Part shown: piece by piece, positions 55,996 to 64,000 of the stretch
How positions within the stretch are numbered: position 1 is the stretch's first letter
Layout of the letters: every line of letters starts with the position of its first letter
The notes under the pieces: generated by a model
What the model saw: the letters and a program-made list of their open reading frames with translations, nothing else
Told to the model about the DNA's origin: nothing
The model's database searches: none
Translations under genes and position numbers: made by a program
Assembly: GCF_009905375.1 (NCBI RefSeq)
Contig: NC_133648.1
Location: forward strand, 92,926,905 to 92,990,904
Direction of reading: 5' to 3'
Source of the DNA: Apium graveolens
Lineage: Eukaryota > Streptophyta > Magnoliopsida > Apiales > Apiaceae
DNA length: 64,000 nucleotides

Positions 55996-58900
55996 TCATC
56001 TTCTAATCTCTCTGATGTCAGGAGTTGTTCTGAGATAGTTCTTCAACAAACTTCTCTCAGCATATCTAAGTTCATCAATCATCCTCCTTTTAGCATCTTT
56101 AAGCTCTGCAGTATCTTCACCGATTTGAAAGATTGCAGCCCTGAGATCATTAATCTTTGCTTTTCTTATATCCTGATCCAGTCTGATCAAATAAGCTTTA
56201 TCAGACTCAAGATTGAATTCCACAGCCCTGTAACCTAGAAAGGTAGTTATAATTTTAGCAGTGTTGGGCTTCATTTCAACTATATCACCCTTGTGATCTC
56301 TGTACTTTGGAACATATGTGCTTTCAGACTTAACAGAATAAAGCCTTTTCTGTTTCTGAATCTGATCCTTCAAATAGTTTGCAGCACTTCTTGTCAATCT
56401 ATCATCCACTTGAAGTAAGAATAGTACATGCTCCAATTCTTCAAAATACTTCAATGGAATGACATTTTGCCTTATATGATAAACCCTACCATCTGTCATG
56501 AAGTACAACAAGATGTGTTCTTTCAAGTAGGTATGGTAAACCATTTGTACAGATTCTAGTTGATTCAATCTCTCAGGAGTTGCTCCAATACCTGGTTCAC
56601 TCAAGGAAGTTGGATCATTGGTAGTGTTCTGTATTCTTCTTTCATCAGCACTTCCCAATCCAGTTTTATCTCTTGCTTCCTTTCCAGTAACTACTCTTGC
56701 TTCAAAACCACTTGCAACAGTCTTCAGAGGTTGAGTCTGTTTTGCTTTAGTGAATCCTGGTAGGAGTGTCTTTGGTCTATCTTCTTATATCAAGTTAACT
56801 TGAGTTGTGTCAGAGGTTACTTGCTTCTTTGGAATATCGGAACTTACTTTATCTTGACTCTGAACAACTTGAGCCATGTCAGAGGTTGTTTTAAGAACTT
56901 TTCTTGAAGTCAGAGCAAGATCATCCTTTTCATCAGTGATTTCTTCATTCTCAGGAGGCACATAAACCTTGATAGGTTCACCAAACTTTTCTTTACCCTT
57001 GGATCTTGGATCTATCTGCGGTTGTGAATTAGCCAATGTTGCTTCAATATATGTCCTTTCTTTTATCACAATGCCTTTGAGTTTTGGAAATGTCTTTTTA
57101 CCAGAAGCTTCAGATTTAGATGTGACTTTTTCTGATTTAAGTCTGGCTTCTTCTTCCATTAAACTCTCCAAGTCCATTCCTGGATTTTCCTGAAGAAATA
57201 ACTGTCTTGACATTTCTTCATCAAGATCTAAAAGTTCGTCAGAACTTATTCTTTTACCAGTAGCAGAACTAATTCTTTTCCCAGTATCAGAACTTGTCCT
57301 GTGACTTGTGATTTCAGCTTTTCTTGATGAGAAACCTCTACCTTGACTACGACCTCTACCCATTCCAGAGTTTCCTTGATCATCCTTTTCATCATCCTTC
57401 CCTTTCAGTGTCTTGTTAGTCTTGCATTTGGACTTAATTACTTTCTCCCCCTTTTTGGCATCAGCGGGTAGTAGAAGAGAGACAAGCAATTCCACTGAGG
57501 CTTGGATTTCAGTAAGTTGAGATTGCTGAGAAGCTTGATTTTTCAGAATATCATCAATCTGAGCTTGTTGTGTGTCTTGAGTCTTCTCAATATAAGCAAT
57601 CCTGTCAAAGGTAGGTTGGAAGAACTTTTTCTTATCAATCTTGTGAACTTGTTCTTGCTTCATTAGTTCTTCCCTTAAGAGATGTAACTCTGCATAAGTA
57701 TGTGAATGAAGACCTTGTAAATGTTTAGTACTCAATGCAGTGACTCTAAGCTGTGTTTTGAAATCATCAGTATTAAACATCTCATCAGCTTTTGTCAATT
57801 GCTCAGCAAGATGCTTTGCAGTTGGAACACAGGTGACTGAGTTCCATTCCTTAGTCCACTCCTGTCCTGCAGGAGTTTCACTCCAAGGCATTGGTGCCTC
57901 TCTGGTAACAAACTTCTTAACAAGTTCTGACTTAAGAATAGTTTGTTGAGGAGCATGTCCTGAAGGACCTGCTTCATCAGCATTTGCATTTGGAGCAGCA
58001 TCACCAGTATCTCCAGCATTTGCAGCATCAGAACTTAAAGAATCAGTATCTTCTGATAAAACAACAGTGTGAGTAGCAATGGAGGCTTCAGCATCCTCTA
58101 ATTGCTGATCTGGTTCTAAGTTCTGATCAACAGCCATATCCTGATGCTCACCTATATTCTGATCATCAGCATCTAGATGCAGAGAAGGTGTAGTAGATAA
58201 CTCTGGAGTTTGTACTGCATCAGTAACAGGTGTTGTTGATGGATTAGTTGTTGTTGGAGCTTCTAAGAGAATTACTTCAGGCACAACCAAGGTCTGAACA
58301 TCAATATCAGCACTTGTGCCTGGATCAACAGGAGATACAGATGGTGTGTTGACCTTTTCAGAAATAACTTCCTGAGATGGAGTTGATGAAGAAGAAGTGA
58401 TTTTAGCAAATTCCTTTTCTTGTGAGATCAGAGATTCCTGATCCCCTTCCTTAGCTGCTGCTTTTTCATCATCTGAAACTGGCCTTTTTGCCCTCTATTT
58501 CTTGTATCTCGTTGTAGATATGGATTCCTTGGGAGTGTCAGGAACAGTCATTCTTCTAAGCCTCTTGAGAAGCCTAGATCCCCCAATTCCAGAATCCTTC
58601 TGAGAAGTCACTTTCTCAGCTTCTTTAACAACAGGTTTTTAAGAAGGAACCTGTTCCTCAGTATCAGATTCATCTCTCAAAGCAATCCTCCTTCTCTTTT
58701 GAGGTGTTTGAGGAACAGTCTTTGTCCTCTTAGGTTTGGAAGATGAAGGCTTCACAGTAGGTGCTGAGGATGAGGGTTGAACTGTCTGTGAAGTGGAGAG
58801 ATAGGATTTGATATATTGCCTGAGGGTTGGTTGAGTAGAATGAGTGGTAGGTGTTGATGGTTGTTGTGGTGTTTGAGAGGTTGATGTTGGTTGGACATCA

Positions 58901-59721
58901 GAATAAACAGATCTATAAGTATCAGGATCAGCATTTACTAAGATCTGTTTTACAGACTGAGGAATCTGTAAAGGTCTAACCACTGATTTCTTAGTGTCAG
59001 CATTTATCAGGTCATTAAAGTAGCATTTTGCAACCTTAAAAGGTGGAGTTGAGGAACTGACTAATTGAGGTTCATCAGTATAAAAAGTATATATAAGTTG
59101 ACAGAATCTAGCAAAGTAAACAACATTCCTATCCTCTGTCATCCTATCCCCAATAAAACCAATTATTGCAGTTGCAAAATCAAAATGAGTTTGGTTTATA
59201 ATAGCATACCCGATGTGCTGACTCATTATAGGAATAGCATCAAAATTCGAACACTTGTTCCCAAAAGCTTTAGTGATGCAGTCGAAGAAGAAGCTCCATT
59301 CCCTCCTGATATGAGCCCTTTTCAACTGCCCAAGCTTTGCCAAACTCTGTTCATATCCCAAACTGGCCATTAACTCCTGAAGAGCTGATTCCTCTGGAAT
59401 TGAAAAGGTACATCCTTCTGGGAGATGTAGAGCCTTGCATATTATACCAGGAGTGACTGTATATGAAGAATCACCCACTTCGAAAACAATACTGGGAGTG
59501 CCATGTGTACCACCATTATCAAAGTGCCCAGTCCGCCAAAATGTCAGAACTTGTTGGCTCGAAAAGACTGAAGGCTGGGTCAATGCATACCCAATCTCAT
59601 TGTGTGCAAGAAGATCTTGCACAAAATATAATTCAGATGGAGCTTCAGCATGATCAAGAATTGCAGCATAGTTGTTTGGACCAAATTTAGCTCCATCAAT
59701 GATTAAATCCTTTGGTTCCAT
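55996..59721 (-). pseudogene. Accessory 3' ORF of element E (single frame with three nonsense codons)
   Basis: Starts MEPKDLIIDGAKFGPNNYAAIL and stays in one frame for about 1240 codons, interrupted by stops near 58639, 58497 and 56785. N-terminal domain (residues 1-240): LTFWRTGHFDNGG, ALHLPEGC, RREWSFFFDCITKAFGNKCSNFD, RNVVYFARFCQLIY. Then a Ser/Thr/Pro/Gln linker, basic PKRTKTVPQTPQKRRR (possible nuclear signal), an acidic linker with SED/SSD words encoded by the E motif, a coiled coil (DTQQAQIDDILKNQASQQSQLTEIQ), a Lys-rich part, and a C-terminal domain (56600-56000; GRVYHIRQNVIPLKYFEELEHVLFLL, coiled coil RRMIDELRYAERSLLKNYL). No signal peptide or transmembrane helix. Function unknown; the best-preserved example in the window. 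Confidence 0.82.
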
Positions 59722-60436
59722 GAGAAAATTTGATATTTAAGAGTGCCTGTTAGGTGTTTGATTAAATATCTGTATGAAAAACCAACGTGAGAAGAAGAAA
59801 GAGAGTAAAATCAAATAGAGAGAAAAAGTATGAAAGGAAATAAAAGATTAAAAAAAATCCTCTCTCTGTCTTACTTATACTCTTAAAAAAGTGTTACCGT
59901 TGGACACCTATCAGACATGCAGTAATAACGGATAGTTACTGGGCGCGAGAAAACAGTAATCATTACTTACCCACTTGTAGTTTTTCAAGGAGAAACCGTT
60001 CCACTTACCCATTTATTCCATTAATCAAGGTGAAACAGTTTTAATTCAGAATTGAAACCGTTCCCACTTATTTAATTATTGTTCACTGCAACATCAATAT
60101 TCTGAAAATAAATCGAGTGAAAATGACCAAGATAAATTAGATGAGTTAGTACTGATAAAGGAAAATCAGAACTTAAATTAAAACAGAATTTATATGGTCA
60201 TCAGAATATGAATATGTATCAGGATTTAACAATGCATTAAAATATCTCAAAGACAAGATCTTGAAACAAAAACAAATTTCATTAATATATCAATAGAATA
60301 CATTCATGAAATTTAAATTACATCAGAACTTGTACAAGATTTCCCTAAGCTGCTAAACCTAACATCAACAGCCTTTGTCCTAGCTCAAGAAACAGGGCAA
60401 GGCTGATGATGAAGAAAACAGGAAGAAGAAAATAAA
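59722..60436 (-). promoter_or_regulatory. Leader and putative promoter of the E accessory ORF
   Basis: Non-coding. On the minus strand GAGTATAAGTAAGAC (about 59868-59882) is a TATA-like word about 150 bases before the ATG, followed by a C/T-rich leader (cctctctc; tctctctattt). Element A has the same leader (gtaagtaaaagagag). E motifs (tagtactgataa, atcagaactt, atcagaatatg) lie upstream at 60148-60220. The far end (60240-60436) looks like the 3' UTR of the small upstream gene. Confidence 0.5.
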
Positions 60437-60706
60437 TCATTTCTTCTTCCTACTCTCGACAAACAGAATGGCGAGTTGAATGATTCGCTCTTGCTGGCGG
60501 AGAGCTTCCATCCTTTCCTCCTCCAATCGCTCCAGATGGCGATGGTAGTCCATGTAGAAGAACAGGAGGTGGGTGAGTACCTCCTGGGGAACAGAGTCCC
60601 ATATCTCATCAGGAATGGCAGTGACGTGCCATTCCTGCTGCCAATCGGCACAGCTCAGCTCCATGTTGAAGGTTTCGTAGTTCAAAAACATATTATATCT
60701 GACCAT
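60437..60706 (-). CDS. Small 89-codon gene-like unit inside element E, function unknown
   Basis: I choose ATG at 60706 (MVRYNMFLNYETFNMELSCADW); the frame is open further upstream, but this ATG sits about 80 bases after a good TATA box (CCTATATAAGC, minus, 60792-60782). The product is acidic-basic mixed with aromatic patches (WQQEWHVTAIPDEIWDSVPQEVLTHLLFFYMDYH) and a C-terminal helix with coiled-coil character (RHLERLEEERMEALRQQERIIQLA), ending ESRKKK. No domain I recognise, no signal peptide. It lies between pol and the accessory ORF on the same strand. No equivalent is seen in D, where that interval is only 394 bp. It could be a captured host fragment or a family-specific gene. Confidence 0.55.
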   Translation of the reverse strand: MVRYNMFLNYETFNMELSCADWQQEWHVTAIPDEIWDSVPQEVLTHLLFFYMDYHRHLERLEEERMEALRQQERIIQLAILFVESRKKK

Positions 60707-60781
60707 GGTGTTTTTGATAGAAAAAGTATGAAGATGAGTTTGTGAGAAAGGATTTGATGGGAAGGCTAAAGTGAAGTGGTT

Positions 60782-60792
60782 GCTTATATAGG
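60782..60792 (-). promoter_or_regulatory. TATA box of the small gene in element E
   Basis: Minus-strand CCTATATAAGC, about 80 bases upstream of the ATG at 60706, with a C/T- and A-rich leader between. Confidence 0.55.
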
Positions 60793-60883
60793 CAGGAGAA
60801 TGCCAAGAGATGCAAAGAAATTTAATGCTGACAGGTAGAATTAATTTTACCTCGTCTCCCCAGACTTGGAAAAAGAAAAACAT

Positions 60884-62143
60884 TCATTGGAAAGAGAAAA
60901 CATGGTTTAATGCGCACAAGAAGCAAGTAAAAGTTGACTGTTCAAGTACGAGTACCACTATCCCTAACCATAGTGACTATTAATCTTCCACTTCAACATA
61001 TTCAGGTTTAAACTAAGACTGTTAGGTCAAATTTTATCCACAAATAAGTCTAGTAAAGAATCAGACGTGAATATCAGAACTTAGACTTATATCAGAACTT
61101 AACAGTCATCAGAATATAATCTCTTAACTCGAAAAATGAATGCCTATCTTAGTAAATCCTCACACAAATTTTAATTTATATTCTTCAGAACATAATCATC
61201 AGAACATGCAATCAAAACTTGTCCTCAGAATTTGTGCAATGTGACACAATGATTGTTCATCTAAAACAACATAGATCACCACAGTGATTTTCATCATTCA
61301 TATGGAGTGGTTAGTGTGTGCATTAAGCTAAATATCAGACAAAGAGTAAAGTCTGATTCACTTCAGTACATCTTAGAAATAAGGCATAACTAAAACTTTG
61401 CTAAAGAGCTGTCATTATCCTGAAACCTACTGGTGAATGAGTTCATGCTTGAGTCCACCTCAACTATTGTGTGCTAATTTTGTGCATCTTTTTAAATTCC
61501 TTTTTACAGTGGCTTCTCAGTGTAAGTGAGTTACGACTGCTTATCAGAATTTATGCTATTATCAGAGTTTTTCTCCAGTAATCATAGAGTGTGAAAAGTC
61601 ACCAAGAAAATATTTTATTTGTTTTTCTGATGGATATTACTTAATACCAGCAATGTACTTGGGTCTTCCCTTCCACATTTTTACTCTAGATCTCAAAGGA
61701 GTACCTGATTTTTAATCCTTGTTTCATTTTTTTTTCTTTTGATAAGTGAGGTTTATCAGCACTTAGTTCATTCAACAGGTTTACTAGCATCAGAACTTAA
61801 CAGATGAGCAGCATTATTCTAGTTTGTGACTTAGTAATAAGATAGACAAAGTAAACTCAACTAAGCTCAATTATCAGAATTTGCTTGTGTCAATAGATTT
61901 CCACAGAAATAATTACTTCTTACATGGGATCCCTTGTTTATTGAAGATTACTAGGTCAGCATCTAGCACAGTTATCCTCATAGGATTGAATAGTTACCTA
62001 AACAGACATATCACTATCAGAGTTTAGAAACATTGATCAGACAACAGTCAGTACTTAAACAAGTTTTTCAATTAAGCACAGAATACACAAAGAGATTAAA
62101 TTCTGTAAATACTGATCATAAAGTATGATGCACCAGAACAAAA
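60884..62143 (-). other. Non-coding interval of E between pol and the small gene, rich in TCAGAACTT motifs
   Basis: No gene seen. The family motif recurs in direct and variant form: atcagaactt at about 61074 and 61091, catcagaat(a/t) at 61109, atcagaacat at 61198, tatcagaattt at 61540, tatcagagttt at 61560, catcagaactt at 61789, tatcagaattt at 61871, tatcagagttt at 62009, cagtactta at 62048. The density is far above chance for a 10-bp word. Confidence 0.7.
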
Positions 62144-64000
62144 CTAAGCAGATTTAGAGAAAGAACCTGAAACCATTCCAAGTTCATTTACCAATCTTGT
62201 AAAAGTAGCTTCATACAATGGTTTTGTGAAGATATCTGCTAGTTGTTGATCTATTGAAACAAAGTGCAATTCCACTGTACCTTCATCTACATGTTCCCTG
62301 ATGAAGTGGTACCTGATGCTGATGTGCTTTGTCATAGAGTGTTGAACTGGATTACCTGTCATAGCAATAGCACTTTGATTATCACAGTAAATAGGGATTT
62401 TGAAATATATTAACCCATAATCCAGTAACTGATTCTTCATCCAAAAAATCTGTGCACAACAACTTCCTGCAGCAATATATTCTGCTTCTGTAGTTGATGT
62501 GGAAATTGACTTTTGTTTCTTGCTAAACCAAGAAACCAATCTGCCTCCAAGAAATTGGCAGCTTCCACTTGTACTTTTCCTGTCAATTTTGCAACCTGCA
62601 AAATCTGCATCTGAGTAACCTATTAGTTTAAAATCTGATTCTTTGGGATACCATAATCCCAGATCAGCTGTTCCCTTAAGATATTTAAAAATTCTTTTCA
62701 CAGCTGTTAAGTGAGGTTCTCTTGGATCTGCTTGAAATCTTGCACAAAGACAGGTAGCATACATGATATCAGGTCTACTAGCAGTTAGATAGAGTAGAGA
62801 GCCAATCATACCTCTATAATCAGTAATATCTATTGATTTACCAGTATCCTTATCCAGTTTTGTTGCAGTGGCCATGGGAGTGGATGCACTTGAACAATCT
62901 TGCATTCCAAATTTCTTCAGCAAGTTTCTGGTGTTCTTAGTTTGACAAATAAAAGTGCCTTCTTCATTTTGCTTGACTTGAAGGCCCAGAAAATAGCTAA
63001 GTTCCCCCATCATACTCATCTGATACCTTGACTGCATCAGTTTGGCAAACTTCTTGCAAAGTCTGTCATTTGTAGACCCAAAAATGATATCATCAACATA
63101 AATCTGGACTAGAAGTAAGTCTTTTCCATGGTTGAGGTAGAACAGTGTTTTGTCTATTGTTTCTCTGTTGAATCCACTTTCCAGAAGAAACTGAGCTAAA
63201 GTCTCATACCATGCTCTAGGAGCTTGCTTAAGTCCATAAAGAGCTTTATCAAGCCTGTAGACATAATCTGGATGTTTGGAATCTACAAAGCCTGGAGGTT
63301 GTTCAACATATACTTCCTCCTCCAATTCTCCATTGAGAAAAGCACTTTTCACATCCATTTGAAAGACAGTAAACTTTTTGTGAGCAGCATAAGCCAAAAA
63401 TATCCTTATGGCTTCTAACCTAGCAACTGGTGCAAATGTTTCATCATAATCAATTCCCTCATGTTGAGAATATCCTTTTGCAACCAGCCTTGCCTTATTC
63501 CTTGTAATTATGCCATCACTGTCAGTTTTGTTTCTGAACACCCACTTTGTACCAACAACAGATCTATTCTTTGGTCTTGGCACTAGGGTCCAGACTTTAT
63601 TTCTTTCAAATTCATTTAACTCTTCCTGCATTGCTTGCACCCAATCAGCATCTTGAAGAGCTTCTTCCACTTTCTTTGGCTCAGTCTGAGAGAGAAAAGA
63701 ATTGTAAAGACATTCGTTTGAAGTACCTGTTCTAGTTCTGACACCTGCATCAGGATTTCCAATTATCAAATCAGGTGTATGTGATTTAGTCCACTTCCTT
63801 ACAGATGGAAGGTTTTCTCTAGAACTGGATGCTCCCCAATGATTAATGCTGTCTTCATTTTCATTTTCTGATGCTCCCCCTGAAACTATGCTCTCTGAGT
63901 TGGATTCTTCAGAATTTAGATTTTCAGCACTATCAGAACTTGGCTTATCAGAACTTGACGAATCAGAACTTGAAGAGCCAGATGTATGTTCTGATGCTTC
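62144..64000 (-). CDS. Reverse transcriptase and RNase H of element E (open, 5' end off window)
   Basis: Open from the window edge for 618 codons to TAA/TGA at 62144. It starts within a Ser/Asp/Glu linker ([17 protein letters not shown]) written in the E motif. [89 protein letters not shown] (about 63080). RNase [66 protein letters not shown]. All catalytic acidic residues are present. It copies element RNA to DNA in virus-like particles (family knowledge). Closely similar to the D copy at 18065-19747. Confidence 0.93.
   Translation of the reverse strand, partial: EASEHTSGSSSSDSSSSDKPSSDSAENLNSEESNSESIVSGGASENENEDSINHWGASSSRENLPSVRKWTKSHTPDLIIGNPDAGVRTRTGTSNECLYNSFLSQTEPKKVEEALQDADWVQAMQEELNEFERNKVWTLVPRPKNRSVVGTKWVFRNKTDSDGIITRNKARLVAKGYSQHEGIDYDETFAPVARLEAIRIFLAYAAHKKFTVFQMDVKSAFLNGELEEEVYVEQPPGFVDSKHPDYVYRLDKALYGLKQAPRAWYETLAQFLLESGFNRETIDKTLFYLNHGKDLLLVQIYVDDIIFGSTNDRLCKKFAKLMQSRYQMSMMGELSYFLGLQVKQNEEGTFICQTKNTRNLLKKFGMQDCSSASTPMATATKLDKDTGKSIDITDYRGMIGSLLYLTASRPDIMYATCLCARFQADPREPHLTAVKRIFKYLKGTADLGLWYPKESDFKLIGYSDADFAGCKIDRKSTSGSCQFLGGRLVSWFSKKQKSISTSTTEAEYIAAGSCCAQIFWMKNQLLDYGLIYFKIPIYCDNQSAIAMTGNPVQHSMTKHISIRYHFIREHVDEGTVELHFVSIDQQLADIFTKPLYEATFTRLVNELGMVSGSFSKSA
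63895..63995 (-). repeat. AAGTTCTGAT motifs inside the E integrase-RT linker
   Basis: On the plus strand: cagaatttag, atcagaacttgg, atcagaacttga, atcagaacttga, tgttctgatg. On the coding strand they spell AAGTTCTGAT and encode S-S-D repeats. This parallels the CGACGGAT-coded SVG repeats at the same site in element D. Confidence 0.85.

Larger units (their letters stand above)
55197..64000 (-). mobile_element. Element E: SIRE/Maximus-like copia element, minus strand, 5' part off window
   Basis: Visible from 3' to 5': LTR (55197-55792), polypurine tract, broken accessory ORF, an 89-codon gene-like unit, and RT-RNase H open to the window edge. It is inserted in the LTR of element F. Gag, protease, integrase and the 5' LTR are beyond 64000. 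RT is undamaged, so E is probably among the younger copies here, although its accessory ORF has nonsense codons. The word AAGTTCTGAT and variants recur from end to end. Confidence 0.9.

Overview
This is repeat-filled plant nuclear DNA. Everything recognisable belongs to LTR retrotransposons of Ty3/gypsy and Ty1/copia type, nested in and truncated by one another. Plant-type signals include tRNA-iMet primer sites (TGGTATCAGAGC), a Tat-type pol with a second RNase H, Tekay-like chromovirus remnants, and long SIRE/Maximus-like copia elements with an extra ORF after pol. I see no host gene, tRNA, rRNA or CRISPR array. A repeat-rich eudicot is likely; I cannot name the species.

Layout. (1) 1-12640: a minus-strand Tat-lineage gypsy element (G). 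Its 5' LTR and PBS are near 12.07-12.64 kb, a decayed gag-pol runs 12.04 to 6.33 kb, and a long 3' region carries tandem repeats. A 3.87-kb solo LTR with a perfect 5-bp target duplication (TTCGT) sits inside that region. (2) 12676-12911: a gag scrap. (3) 12912-25888: a 13-kb plus-strand copia element (D) with two LTRs, broken gag, broken pol and a long broken accessory 3' ORF. (4) 25889-27971 and 35305-35515: the 3' ORF of an E-like copia element (A), split by (5) 27972-35299, a young element (B) with 1330-bp LTRs and an exact TSD (CAATG) that carries an open gag but no pol. (6) 35516-48612: a minus-strand Tekay-like element (C) with 3.6-kb LTRs (the left one truncated) and an almost non-coding interior. 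(7) 48613-50454: the 3' end and LTR of a second D-family copy (D2). (8) 50455-55196: the 3' half of another copia element (F), broken by (9) 55197-64000+, a minus-strand copia element (E) with its 3' LTR, broken accessory ORF, a compact 89-codon gene-like unit and an open RT-RNase H frame running off the window.

Two themes stand out. First, the copia copies D, D2, A, F and E share an accessory ORF downstream of pol (N-terminal globular domain, low-complexity Ser/Pro/Lys linker, predicted coiled coil, C-terminal globular domain). It has no visible signal peptide or membrane segment, so the usual 'envelope' label is not supported. Second, each copia family has its own short repeated motif (D: CGACGGAT; E: AAGTTCTGAT; B: TTGCTAGTAC; F: ATCGACAAGTC) clustered in its LTR. 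In D and E the same motif recurs between pol and the accessory ORF and inside coding linkers. The arrays lie upstream of TATA boxes where one can be seen, which suggests repeated promoter or RNA elements. This is inference and is set out in the findings.
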